From Mesoaciditoga sp. (lineage in GTDB: Bacteria; Thermotogota; Thermotogae; Mesoaciditogales; Mesoaciditogaceae), in NCBI GenBank assembly GCA_015491995.1, contig WGFY01000071.1, positions 1 through 64,000 of the forward strand: a stretch of DNA of 64,000 nt, written 5' to 3'. Positions 28,354-38,191 of the stretch are shown here, piece after piece. The notes beneath the pieces were generated by a model. That model was given only the letters and a program-made list of their open reading frames with translations, ran no database searches and was not told the origin of the DNA. Numbering within the stretch: position 1 is the stretch's first letter; each line of letters opens with the position of its first letter. The position numbers and the translations under genes are program-made.

Positions 28354-29793
28354 ATGTTGAGAAAAATTTTGATGTTGATTTCTTTGATTATTGTGGCTCT
28401 AACGCTGAGTGGATGCTTCTTTCCAATTTCTTCATTTCACACACTTTCCGGTTATGTGAGAGACTCTTTTGGGAATGGCGTTGAAGGTGTCAACATCTTG
28501 CTTTCGTATCCAAATGGGTATTGGAAGCTAAAGACGGATTCAAATGGTTACTGGTCAAAAAATGGATTAGCAGGAAATGTCACGATAACACCAACGGCTA
28601 GTGGATGGACCTTCAATCCAACAAGCACGACTGTTGTTGTAAATAAGAAAGTAGGAATTGATTTTTTGGGAAAACCGGCAACTTACACGATCTCTGGGTA
28701 TGTCAAAGACACTTTCGGAAAAAGTATTTCTGGCGTGACCATTCTGTTTGGGAAAAGCGTTTCTTGCGTCAAAACAAATGCTGAAGGCTTTTGGACAAAA
28801 GGGGGATTGAGTGGAGAAATAAATGTAAAACCCCAGAAGAGCGGCTGGCTCTTTACCCCATCAAATGAAATGGTAAACGGCATGAAAGATGATGTGAATT
28901 TCACTGGAACATTGGGAATTGGCGAGAAAACAATCATACCGTTGGGCAACACTCCCTCCGGAATAGCGATAAATGAAAAGGATGGAAGAATGTATATTTC
29001 CAATTCTTCCACCAATTTGATAAGTGTGTACAACGTGTATGGATATACTAAAATAAATGATATGGTGGTGGGAAATGGACCAGAAGGTATTTGCTATGAT
29101 CCAAACCACAAAAGGCTCTTTGTTGCCAATTCTGCCACCGATACGATAACCGTTTTAGACGCTTCAGACGATAAGACTCTTCAAACCGTTTTCATAGGTG
29201 GGCAACCACAGGGTATGGCCTTCAACATGAAAACTAACAAACTTTACGTGACGAATTCGTTCTACAACGCCGTTTGTATTTTAAGTGCATCTCCAACAAA
29301 CGTGATAGGCATAGTTCGAGTTGACAAAGGCCCAAAATCGGTGGCGGTTAATTCCGTCACAAATATGGTATACGTGACGAACCAATTGGGTGGAACTCTA
29401 AGTATCATAGATGGGGAGACAGGCGATGTTGTGGATGATATAAAAATTGGTGGGAAACCTTTAGGAGTTGGAGTCAACGATGAGACCAACATGGTGTACG
29501 TCGCGAACAACTCCGATAACACGGTAAGTGTGTTAAATGGTGGTACGGATAGCGTTGCCACGACGATAGAAGTCGGAAAAAACCCAAGCTATGTCTATGT
29601 AGATCCAACGAAAAACAGGATATACGTGACCAATTCCGGAGATGATACCGTGAGTGTTATAGATGGGTTAACAGACAAGGTGATCCAAAATATAAAAGTT
29701 GGAGCTGGGCCGACATGGATAACTGGAGATTCTAAAATGGGAACTGTTTACGTGTCTAACAGCACTGAAAAAACTGTAAGTGTCATTTACTGA
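28354..29793 (+). CDS. Lipoprotein with two carboxypeptidase-regulatory-like repeats and a YVTN beta-propeller
   Basis: Lipobox LTLSGC; tandem SGYVRDSFGNGVEGV / SGYVKDTFGKSISGV; repeated MVYVTNQLGGTLSIIDG-type units. Confidence 0.88.
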   Translation: MLRKILMLISLIIVALTLSGCFFPISSFHTLSGYVRDSFGNGVEGVNILLSYPNGYWKLKTDSNGYWSKNGLAGNVTITPTASGWTFNPTSTTVVVNKKVGIDFLGKPATYTISGYVKDTFGKSISGVTILFGKSVSCVKTNAEGFWTKGGLSGEINVKPQKSGWLFTPSNEMVNGMKDDVNFTGTLGIGEKTIIPLGNTPSGIAINEKDGRMYISNSSTNLISVYNVYGYTKINDMVVGNGPEGICYDPNHKRLFVANSATDTITVLDASDDKTLQTVFIGGQPQGMAFNMKTNKLYVTNSFYNAVCILSASPTNVIGIVRVDKGPKSVAVNSVTNMVYVTNQLGGTLSIIDGETGDVVDDIKIGGKPLGVGVNDETNMVYVANNSDNTVSVLNGGTDSVATTIEVGKNPSYVYVDPTKNRIYVTNSGDDTVSVIDGLTDKVIQNIKVGAGPTWITGDSKMGTVYVSNSTEKTVSVIY

Positions 29794-29797
29794 AAGG

Positions 29798-30703
29798 ATG
29801 AAGAGATTGAAAGTAGCCGTTGTTGATGCCGGAAGTAATTCATTCTTACTCCTGATAGCCGAAGAAAAAAAAGGACATATAGAATACCTTCTTGACGTCT
29901 CAAAAGTGGTTGGGCTTGGACATTTCAAAAACGGAATGGTCGATAAAGGCATTTTTGAACGTGCAAAAGAAACTGTTTTAGAATATCACGCTCTATGTGA
30001 TGAGTACGATGTTGAAAAACGCGTGATCGTTGGGACTGAAATTTTCAGAAAATTGAAACCGCTTTATTTTGAAGAACTTTCAAAGGGATTTGATGAATCA
30101 AGCATACTTTCAGGTAAACAAGAAGCGAGGTTGTCGTATTTATCTGTGATAGAAGATGAGAATTTCCTTTTTGCCTCCAATCCTGTTGTCGAAGATATAG
30201 GAGGAGGAAGCGTTGAGATAGCTTACCTTCGAGAAGATAAGTTCTTTGCCAAGAGTTTTCCCATTGGTGCCAACGTTCTTAGTGATGAATTTATAAAGAA
30301 ATACCCGCCGGATTCACAACTGTGTGGCGCAGCCAATTTGATACGCGAAGATTTGAAATCTCTTCCTCAAGGGGAAATGGTTTCAATTGGAGGTACGGGA
30401 ACGACGATATCAAGCATTTTGAGGGAAAGCGCTTTCAATCCAAAGCAAATTCATGGCAAGTACATAGAAATGTCTAAAATCGAAGAACTGTATGAGAAGT
30501 TGTTATCGATGGATCTTGATTCGATCTCAAGGTTGAACGGCATGGAAAGAGGCCGGGAAAGGATAATAACAGCTGGAACTTTAATACTCCTTGAAAGTGT
30601 AAAAAAAATTAACGGAAAAGGTTGTTATATCTCTGTTAGAGGACATCGTTACACTGTGGCAAAGGATATTTTGGAGCGTGGTCATGATAGTAGTTCATCT
30701 TAA
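29798..30703 (+). CDS. Ppx/GppA family phosphatase
   Basis: VAVVDAGSNSFLLLIAE, VVEDIGGGSVEIAY, SIGGTGTTISSIL. Confidence 0.9.
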   Translation: MKRLKVAVVDAGSNSFLLLIAEEKKGHIEYLLDVSKVVGLGHFKNGMVDKGIFERAKETVLEYHALCDEYDVEKRVIVGTEIFRKLKPLYFEELSKGFDESSILSGKQEARLSYLSVIEDENFLFASNPVVEDIGGGSVEIAYLREDKFFAKSFPIGANVLSDEFIKKYPPDSQLCGAANLIREDLKSLPQGEMVSIGGTGTTISSILRESAFNPKQIHGKYIEMSKIEELYEKLLSMDLDSISRLNGMERGRERIITAGTLILLESVKKINGKGCYISVRGHRYTVAKDILERGHDSSSS

Positions 30704-31844
30704 AAAAAGAGGGAAAGAGAAGATCGAACGAGGTCATTTATGGATATACGCAGATGAGCTAAAGGATGTCAACGCTGATGAGGATGTTGGAGTTGCAAAT
30801 GTTTTTTTCGACGATGAATTCTTAGGACGGGGTTTTTACAACGGTAAGGCCAACAATTCTTTGAAGATCTTCACAAGAAGGTATGAAGAGATAAATGAGA
30901 AGTTTTTTGTTAAACGTTTTGAATTTGCCTTGAATCGTCGCCAAAATCTTCCACTCTTTAGAAGGGAGTTCAATGCCGAAGGTGATTTCCTCCCTGGATT
31001 GATAGTTGATAGATTTTCGGATGCCCTTGTGGTTCAAATACGCGCTCTTTCTCTTGAAAGCCTGAAAGATAAAATTGTGAAGGCACTTGTGAAAGTCTAC
31101 AATCCCAAGAGCATTTACGAAAGAAGCGATTTCGAATCACTTCCTGAAGAAGGGCTCTTAAGAGAAAAAGGATTGCTGTACGGTTCAATGCCAAGTGAAA
31201 AAACATTGGAAGAAAACGGTTTGAAGTTCAAGGTGAATATGGTAAAAGGACAGAAAACTGGCTTTTTCTACGATCAGCGTGATTCAAGAAAGTTTGTAAA
31301 GAAGATCGCATCAAGGGGAAAAGGGCTCGATCTTTTCACCTACACCGGAGGCTTTGCAATTTCTATGGCTGTTAGTGGAATGCTTGTCGACGCAGTTGAT
31401 ATCTCAGAAGAAGATCTTGAAATTGCCGGTGAGAATGCCAAACTTAACGGTGTAAATGTGAATTTCATGAAAAGAGATGCTTTCGATCTAAAAGGGCTTG
31501 GAATGTACGATTTGATAGTAGCCGATCCACCTTCACTTGTAAAAAAAAGCTCTCAAAGGTCAAAAGCTCGCGATTTGCTTTTGAAATTGATGGATCAGAT
31601 ATTCGATCATCTAAAAGAAAATGGAATCGTTGGTATTTGTTCTTGTGCTTACAATATAGACAGAGATATGCTGACTAAAGTTGTGGTGAAAAGTGCGACG
31701 AATAAAAAGAGGATGATCAGGGCAGTTGGATGGACTGAATTGCCGATAGATCACCCACATCTTTTGTCCATGCCTGAAACAAATTACTTGAAATGTTTGT
31801 GGATAGAAGCTTTGAGTAGCATGATATACTTTAGTATGGGGTGA
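30684..31844 (+). CDS. 23S rRNA (cytosine-C5) methyltransferase, RlmI family (PUA domain plus MTase)
   Basis: RGHLWIYADEL PUA start; GQKTGFFYDQRDSRKFV, GLDLFTYTGGFAI, VADPPSLVKK. Confidence 0.9.
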   Translation: MIVVHLKKRGKEKIERGHLWIYADELKDVNADEDVGVANVFFDDEFLGRGFYNGKANNSLKIFTRRYEEINEKFFVKRFEFALNRRQNLPLFRREFNAEGDFLPGLIVDRFSDALVVQIRALSLESLKDKIVKALVKVYNPKSIYERSDFESLPEEGLLREKGLLYGSMPSEKTLEENGLKFKVNMVKGQKTGFFYDQRDSRKFVKKIASRGKGLDLFTYTGGFAISMAVSGMLVDAVDISEEDLEIAGENAKLNGVNVNFMKRDAFDLKGLGMYDLIVADPPSLVKKSSQRSKARDLLLKLMDQIFDHLKENGIVGICSCAYNIDRDMLTKVVVKSATNKKRMIRAVGWTELPIDHPHLLSMPETNYLKCLWIEALSSMIYFSMG

Positions 31845-31848
31845 TTTT

Positions 31849-32379
31849 ATGTTCAAAGTTAGACTTTATGGAGATCCTGTTTTAAGGGTAATTGCGAAGG
31901 AAATAGATCCCGAATCTTTAACAGATGAATTTATAAAAAAAATGAGTGAAACCATGTACATGGATGATGGAGTTGGATTGGCTGCGGCGCAGATAGGTAT
32001 ATCGGAAAGATTCTTTATGTACGATGCCGGTGAAAAGCTGAATGTTGTGATAAATCCAGAAATTTTAGAACGTTCATCTGAAGTAGAACTGGGCGAGGAA
32101 GGATGTCTAAGCATTCCGGACATTTTTGAAAAAATTTCAAGATCTTTGAAGATAAAGGCCAAGTATTTTAACAGGCAAGGGCATGAAGAGATTCGTGTTC
32201 TTGAAGGGTATGAAGCACGTGTTTTCCAACATGAATTCGATCATCTTAACGGGAAACTCTTCATAGACTATCTTAGCACCGTCAAAAGAAGGCTGTTGAA
32301 ACCCAAATTGGATGAGATAAAACGTCGAAGTGCCGAGATTCTAAAAGAGATGAGAAATCTTTCTCATAAGCGAAATTAA
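31849..32379 (+). CDS. def: Peptide deformylase
   Basis: DDGVGLAAAQIG, EEGCLSIPDI, VFQHEFDHLNGKLFIDYL. Confidence 0.97.
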   Translation: MFKVRLYGDPVLRVIAKEIDPESLTDEFIKKMSETMYMDDGVGLAAAQIGISERFFMYDAGEKLNVVINPEILERSSEVELGEEGCLSIPDIFEKISRSLKIKAKYFNRQGHEEIRVLEGYEARVFQHEFDHLNGKLFIDYLSTVKRRLLKPKLDEIKRRSAEILKEMRNLSHKRN

Positions 32380-32497
32380 AAAGATCGTATCTTCAGCATC
32401 TCTCTGTTGAAAAGGGAAAGTTGGAGACATGCTTGAACTACAATTCATCTTTTGTAATTTGCACCGTTTGATATGTGTACTTGATGAGTGATAAGTG

Positions 32498-32526
32498 AAG
32501 CCCGACAAAAGCCGGGCTTTTATTTC
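32498..32526 (+). terminator. Terminator-like stem-loop downstream of def
   Basis: AAGCCCG-acaaaagc-CGGGCTT then TTATTTC. Confidence 0.7.
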
Positions 32527-32540
32527 AACACTAAAATTCA

Positions 32541-32746
32541 TCAATCGAATTCTTCCATCATTAAAGTGGCAGGATGTTTTTTCGTCATCCATTTTGCATG
32601 AACATCTTTTAAACACTTGATCCAAGAAGATAAGTGAGCATGTTTTTAGAGCCACCGATAAATGCTCCTATTCTTGCACCAAGTCCTGAAGCGGCAACCC
32701 AACTTGAATTTGGAAATGTATTGTGAAATAACCATTCAGTGTTATA
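32541..32746 (-). pseudogene. Possible frameshifted gene remnant
   Basis: Minus strand reads YNTEWLFHNTFPNSSWVAASGLGARIGAFIGGSKNMLTYLLGSSV* and, after a frame change, IKCLKDVHAKWMTKKHPATLMMEEFD*; no good start. Confidence 0.35.
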
Positions 32747-32940
32747 TTATACATGCGTGAATTCAAGTACATGGAAAGTCAGGAAAAGCATACTAAAAGC
32801 CTATAAATTTTGTATATACCCGACAAAAGAAAAAGCAGTCGATGATGATGATGTTGTTTCATCGCTGATTGGCGTGAACACTGGAAGAAGATGTCAAGAA
32901 TTTTGGCAAATTTCTAAAAGCAAAATAATCCTGAAGGGGG

Positions 32941-34671
32941 ATGACGAAAATTAAAAGAGAAGAGATAATAAGTGAATTTTCATCATCAAATGCCTTGGAA
33001 ATCGAATGGGGACTGTCAAAATATCACAGGGCAAAGGGTGGAGAGGAATATTCAAAGGCTATAAAAGAGATTCAAGAGATCATAGGAGATTCCAAAGTGC
33101 TAAGGTATCCTGCTGCCAAAATTTACAACAGCTGGCGAACACCTGTTGGATGGAATCTCAAAGGTGGATTTTTAAAAGTTGTCAATCCATCAAAGAAATA
33201 CTTGGTTGCAGATCTATCGCTTTTACCCATAGCTGCCATTTTCATGTCAGGTCCTTCTGAGGGTGTTGAAAATTTAAGGGTAATTGATGTTGGGAAAGGT
33301 GAAAGAGTTGAAGATTACACAGAAGATGTGCGAGGTTCGGCCATTTTGGCGAACGGTGACATATCGAGAGTTTACGATATAGCCGTCGAGAAATTCGGAG
33401 CAAAGTGCGTTCTTTCCTGCTTCATGAGGGCTCAAGTGAAAGAAATAGGTAGAGTGCCTGAACTCCTTCCTCAAGCCATCAATTACACTTCCTTTCCGGC
33501 ATACGCCGATGGAAAAGCGTTTGGATTTGCGCTTAGTTACGATCAGTACAGGTGGATGAAATCACTTCTTCGAAAAAGGCAAGTTGAGATCAAAACCCAA
33601 ATGAACGTCGATCGGGGAAGCGATGAACTTGAAGTGCTTGAAACCCATGTGGGAGAAAAAACGAATACAAAACCGATAGTCATGATGGCACATCTTTGCC
33701 ATCCCAGACCCGGTGCAAATGACAATGCCAGCGGCTCGGCGCTTTTGGTCGAAATTGTGAGAACTTTGAAAAAAATAAATTTAAACCGTGAAGTTGTGGC
33801 ACTCTGGGTTCCTGAAATGTACGGTACAGCAGCTTATTTGACAGATCACAAAGCCGATTTTGAACTCGGGATAAATTTGGATATGGTTGGGGAAGATCAA
33901 AATAAAACTGGCTCAACATTGCAAGTTTCATCCACGGGTTGGTCCTTGCCGTCTTTTGTGAACGACATCGTTTACGCCAATCTTGAAACGAATAAGTTCA
34001 AATTGACCACCGGTAAATACTCAGATGGATCAGATCACTTCATATTTTCCGATGTATCGGTTGGTGTACCGACAACATCTCTTACCCAATGGCCGGACAG
34101 ATTTTACCATTCCAGTGAAGATACGCCGGACAAATCTTCTGTCGAGTCTTTTGAATGGATAGGTAAAGGAGTCATAAATACCATTTTGGACATCACCTAT
34201 GAAATGCCGCGAGAAACGGCAGCAAAAATTCAGGCAAACATACTGAAAGAGTTCGTGATGGGTTATAATATGTTCGAAGATCCATTGGTATCTAGTTGGA
34301 TCACGACGATCGCCATGAAAAAACTTGACGATCTTTCTAAATATGCGAACTCTGAAATGTCAAAAAGAATGGTGAAAGCTCATTTTAAACCCTTTGAATT
34401 GCCAATTAAGTCCAGAAAATTACGATCCATAAGAGGACCTGTAGCCGATTCTTGGATGAGTGAAAAGGATAGAGAATGGTTTTTCAGCATCAAGAACCTC
34501 ACTAGTTTCTGGGATTTTAGATATGAATTTTTGAATTTCATGGAATTGGGCTTCTCAAAGCAAGATGCTGTCAAACTTGCAAAAAGTGAATTTGGAATAA
34601 AAGAAGATCTGAGTGATCATTTAGAGTACTATCTTGAAAGACTCTTGAAGGAAAAAATCATCGAGCTTTGA
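32941..34671 (+). CDS. M28-like / DUF4910-type aminopeptidase-like protein
   Basis: 576 aa; HLCHPRPGANDNASGSALLVEIVRTL, INLDMVGED, SDGSDHFIFSD. Confidence 0.8.
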   Translation: MTKIKREEIISEFSSSNALEIEWGLSKYHRAKGGEEYSKAIKEIQEIIGDSKVLRYPAAKIYNSWRTPVGWNLKGGFLKVVNPSKKYLVADLSLLPIAAIFMSGPSEGVENLRVIDVGKGERVEDYTEDVRGSAILANGDISRVYDIAVEKFGAKCVLSCFMRAQVKEIGRVPELLPQAINYTSFPAYADGKAFGFALSYDQYRWMKSLLRKRQVEIKTQMNVDRGSDELEVLETHVGEKTNTKPIVMMAHLCHPRPGANDNASGSALLVEIVRTLKKINLNREVVALWVPEMYGTAAYLTDHKADFELGINLDMVGEDQNKTGSTLQVSSTGWSLPSFVNDIVYANLETNKFKLTTGKYSDGSDHFIFSDVSVGVPTTSLTQWPDRFYHSSEDTPDKSSVESFEWIGKGVINTILDITYEMPRETAAKIQANILKEFVMGYNMFEDPLVSSWITTIAMKKLDDLSKYANSEMSKRMVKAHFKPFELPIKSRKLRSIRGPVADSWMSEKDREWFFSIKNLTSFWDFRYEFLNFMELGFSKQDAVKLAKSEFGIKEDLSDHLEYYLERLLKEKIIEL

Positions 34672-34700
34672 TTCAACTCGGTTAAAAAGGTGGCGATTTG

Positions 34701-35540
34701 GTGAAAGCTGAGTTTGAGAAATTATCTGAGATATCGTTGAGTGAAATAGTTGATTTGGTGAACGACGTCTTTTTGGATTACGTCATCCCCATAAAATGGG
34801 ATATGTTCTCTTTTGAATTAGATGTGAAGGAAAACTCCATTTCTTTGGAAGACTCCTATGTCATGAAAGTAGACGGTGAGAAGGTGGGATTTTGCATAAA
34901 TGCGATCAGGCCTAACCGAGCGAGAATCGATGCTTTCGGAATCAAGCGAAATTACAGACGCAGAGGATTCGGCAGTGCTTTGCTTGATTATTGTATAGAT
35001 TCCTTGAAATGGAAAGAGGCAAAAGAGATTTCTTTGGAGGTGGCAGAAAAAGATATGGTCGCATCTTTTTACGAAAAGCATGGGTTCAGAGTTCAAAGGA
35101 CTTTGCTTTCCTACTACGTGGATAAAAAAGTAGAAGCAAAGCCTTATGATTTTGAAAATGCTGTTATGGATGAAATATACAACATATCCGTTTTCAACAT
35201 GAAAGAAAAACTGCGTTTCCTGAATTGGCAACGTGAACCGATAACATTGAAATTATCAGACGATAGATACGATCATAGCTTTCTAAAGGATAGAAACAAA
35301 AATGTCGGTTATGTCGTTTGGGGAACGAGTGAAGATGGCGCGTATGTGATAGATGCAGCGCCAAAAGAGTTTGAGGAATACGATGAATTTTTCAAAAGAA
35401 CTCTGTTTTCTATTCAAAATCTTTTGTCACTTGAAAAAGTGATAATCATGAATGTTCCAGAAAATGATCCTTTGAACAAAGCCGCACTTTCGGCAGGAAT
35501 GAAACCTTTTTTCAGACAATGGGAAATGATAAGGTTTTGA
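34701..35540 (+). CDS. GNAT-family acetyltransferase
   Basis: IDAFGIKRNYRRRGFGSALLDYCIDSLK acetyl-CoA-binding motif; second degenerate half. Confidence 0.85.
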   Translation: MKAEFEKLSEISLSEIVDLVNDVFLDYVIPIKWDMFSFELDVKENSISLEDSYVMKVDGEKVGFCINAIRPNRARIDAFGIKRNYRRRGFGSALLDYCIDSLKWKEAKEISLEVAEKDMVASFYEKHGFRVQRTLLSYYVDKKVEAKPYDFENAVMDEIYNISVFNMKEKLRFLNWQREPITLKLSDDRYDHSFLKDRNKNVGYVVWGTSEDGAYVIDAAPKEFEEYDEFFKRTLFSIQNLLSLEKVIIMNVPENDPLNKAALSAGMKPFFRQWEMIRF

Positions 35541-36184
35541 GAATGCCTGAATTTCGGGCACCAGAAAAATTTGGAATCAAGCATACACATGCTTCCGTTA
35601 TCTTAGGAAGCTACGATTTGCCTGTAAAGGCTCAGAACGTGGTTGAGCTTGGATGTGGCAATGGAGTAGCACTTATATCATTGGCGCTTTTGAATCCGTT
35701 TGTAGAGAAGTTGATCGGCGTGGATATCGATCCAAAAGCATGCGAGATTGCCGAAGAATTTGTTAAACTGAATGATTTGGAAGATAAGGTGAAAATTTTA
35801 AATATCGATATGTTGAATTTGCCCCAAGAGATTGGCTATGAGGTCGCTGATCTCGTCTTCTTCAATCCCCCTTTCCATCTTTTTGGAAGGATAAGTAGCG
35901 ACAAAAGAAGATTTTTGGAAAGGAACAAAAACGTTTTCAAGGATTTTGTTGAGACAACTGCGAAGATTTTAAAAAATCGAAAGTACTTCAGATTCATCAC
36001 CTCTCCACCTAATTTGGTCGTAAACATTTCCGACCTCCTGAACTTCCGTCTAATTCCAAAGGCTTTCGTTCCAATTTATGGAAAAAGGGGTACAAATTCA
36101 AAGTTGGTGTTGATCGAAGGTGTAAAGAATGGAAATCATGTTGGTCTCAAAGTAAAAGAGCCGATATTTCTCGATTCGGTTTAA
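35519..36184 (+). CDS. SAM-dependent methyltransferase (TrmN6/YfiC-like)
   Basis: VVELGCGNGVALISLAL and VFFNPPFH motifs. Confidence 0.82.
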   Translation: MGNDKVLRMPEFRAPEKFGIKHTHASVILGSYDLPVKAQNVVELGCGNGVALISLALLNPFVEKLIGVDIDPKACEIAEEFVKLNDLEDKVKILNIDMLNLPQEIGYEVADLVFFNPPFHLFGRISSDKRRFLERNKNVFKDFVETTAKILKNRKYFRFITSPPNLVVNISDLLNFRLIPKAFVPIYGKRGTNSKLVLIEGVKNGNHVGLKVKEPIFLDSV

Positions 36185-36228
36185 ACAAAATTTCGTGAAA
36201 TATCATTCACCAGTCTTAGCAATTGGAG

Positions 36229-36237
36229 TGTTATAAT
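36229..36237 (+). promoter_or_regulatory. Extended -10 promoter element upstream of tsaB
   Basis: TGTTATAAT, 30 nt before TTG 36267; no clear -35. Confidence 0.4.
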
Positions 36238-36266
36238 TGCATAAGATTTATGAAAGGATGATGTAG

Positions 36267-36899
36267 TTGAATTTGCTGGCAATTGATACATCCTCTGACT
36301 GGCTGAAGATAGCCTTGAAAGCGGATGGCGAAATCAGAATAACCACCTTGAAATCTCAAAATAGACATTCAGATTTTTTAATGAATGAGATAGATCATGT
36401 GATGAAATCTGCGAATTTTGATATTGGGAAACTTGATGTGATAGGATGCATAACAGGTCCAGGACATTTCACCGGAATAAGAAGTGGTATGGCTTCCATA
36501 AAAGCCATGGCTTTCGCGTATTCGCTAAAAGTGATGGGACTGACTTACCCAGAATGTTTTCGAACTGAAGAACCGATTGTCCTTTTAAGAAAAGCTAGGA
36601 AGGGATGGTGGTATTTTTCCGAATTCAACGGAAAATCGTGGGATTACTCGTTGGAACCTTCGAATTCTCTTTCGAAACTTTTGAAAGAGAAAAAAGCGAT
36701 TTCAGAAGAAAAGATAGATAATTTGAACGTAAAAGCCATCACCAGACCCATATTCACGGGTTTTGACATGATCGAAGTTATGGAAAAGTTTTTCAAAGAA
36801 GGTAAAAACATTCACGATCATATAAGCATAAAGCCTTTTTACGTTCAAAAACCAGTGGCGGAAGAAAGGCTAAGCGAGAGGAAACGGGGTATGCGATGA
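36267..36899 (+). CDS. tsaB: tRNA t6A biosynthesis protein TsaB
   Basis: LLAIDTSSDWLKIAL, GCITGPGHFTGIRSGMASIKAMAF; TTG start. Confidence 0.9.
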   Translation: MNLLAIDTSSDWLKIALKADGEIRITTLKSQNRHSDFLMNEIDHVMKSANFDIGKLDVIGCITGPGHFTGIRSGMASIKAMAFAYSLKVMGLTYPECFRTEEPIVLLRKARKGWWYFSEFNGKSWDYSLEPSNSLSKLLKEKKAISEEKIDNLNVKAITRPIFTGFDMIEVMEKFFKEGKNIHDHISIKPFYVQKPVAEERLSERKRGMR

Positions 36900-38191
36900 A
36901 AGAAAGCCCACGTAAAACGCTGAACAGGCTAAAAAGAAATATCATCGAACTTGAAGCGCAGAAAATTTCAGAAGGCCTTGAATCTTCAAATGATGTCATC
37001 GTTGTGGCCACTCTGAACGAATTGAAGAGATTGAAAGACCCATTTCACATGCACAAAGGAATGGTTTTTCTCTCGAGCAGTTCAGATGATGTGATCATCG
37101 CGGCACTCAAATATTTGAATGCCGTGGAACATCCACTCTCACTTGAAGAGATTACACCTCTTTTAAAAAGGGGTATGAAAATTCGAAGAGAAGTCGCAAA
37201 AATAGCAAGACTTATGGAATACAGCCAAGCTTGTGAAATTCTCAAGAAACTCATCAAAGATCATTTAGCAGAAGTTAAAATTGCAGCGATGCGCACCATC
37301 TCCGAAATTGGATGCGAAAAGCTTTTGAAAGATGTTGAAGAAGTCGCAAATGATGTAAATCCAAAAGTTTCCGTGGTTGCAATTGGGACACTTGCAGAGC
37401 TTGGTGGAGATGTCGAAGGCAAGCTTTTAACGGAGATCGTATCGAATGCATCTCTGCCAGATAAAATCAGAATTGAAGCTTTGAAAGTGTACGTAAAAAA
37501 TTCGATTGGACCGTTAAAATTTCTCAAGGAGATTGCGACCTCTTCCCATCCCGCTTTATCATCTAAGGCACTTGAACTCATGGGAGAGATGAAATGTGAT
37601 GAGGTTTGGGATACGCTTGAAAATGTTCTGTCGGATTCCAAAAACATTCCGTTACGTATTTGCGCTGCGCTTAGCGCTTTAAAAAGTTGTAAAGATAAAA
37701 CTGAAGTTGAAGATGTTGCCATTGGCTACCTCACTCATCCATCGTTAAAGGTTAAGATATCGGCATTCAAAATTGTTATGAAGACGGAAAACATACGCGC
37801 CGTTGAATTTGTAAATGACTTTTTGAAATCTGAGAATTCAGAGTTGATAAAGGTTGCGGTACCATTTGTTTACAAATATCCAGATGAAGATAACGTTCAA
37901 ATGCTGAAAAAAATGGTTGAAGAAGGCAATGAAAAAGCTATAATATCAGCTTTGAAGGTCTTAAAAAAATTGAAATTGAGAAACGAATCCGCGTCGAAAT
38001 ACCTTGATAGAAATTATCCAATTAACGTGAGAACTCAAGCTTTAAGAACTCTTGCAGCTGTAAATGATATCTTCGATGAAGATCTGAAGGGAATTGTGAC
38101 GTCAAGCGAACCTTTGGAATTCAGGATCGCGGCACTCGATGGATTGGCTACAATTGCCCCAGAAAAATTGTTGGAATTGGAGGAAAGCTGA
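36896..38191 (+). CDS. HEAT-repeat protein
   Basis: Repeated helical VKIAAMRTISEIGCEKLL / VSVVAIGTLAELGG-type units. Confidence 0.8.
   Translation: MKESPRKTLNRLKRNIIELEAQKISEGLESSNDVIVVATLNELKRLKDPFHMHKGMVFLSSSSDDVIIAALKYLNAVEHPLSLEEITPLLKRGMKIRREVAKIARLMEYSQACEILKKLIKDHLAEVKIAAMRTISEIGCEKLLKDVEEVANDVNPKVSVVAIGTLAELGGDVEGKLLTEIVSNASLPDKIRIEALKVYVKNSIGPLKFLKEIATSSHPALSSKALELMGEMKCDEVWDTLENVLSDSKNIPLRICAALSALKSCKDKTEVEDVAIGYLTHPSLKVKISAFKIVMKTENIRAVEFVNDFLKSENSELIKVAVPFVYKYPDEDNVQMLKKMVEEGNEKAIISALKVLKKLKLRNESASKYLDRNYPINVRTQALRTLAAVNDIFDEDLKGIVTSSEPLEFRIAALDGLATIAPEKLLELEES

Noticed and set aside
32739-32954. 71 aa plus-strand ORF before the M28-like peptidase
   Set aside because: No motif, poor composition, overlaps a promoter-like region (TTGTGA...TATATT) and the peptidase SD.
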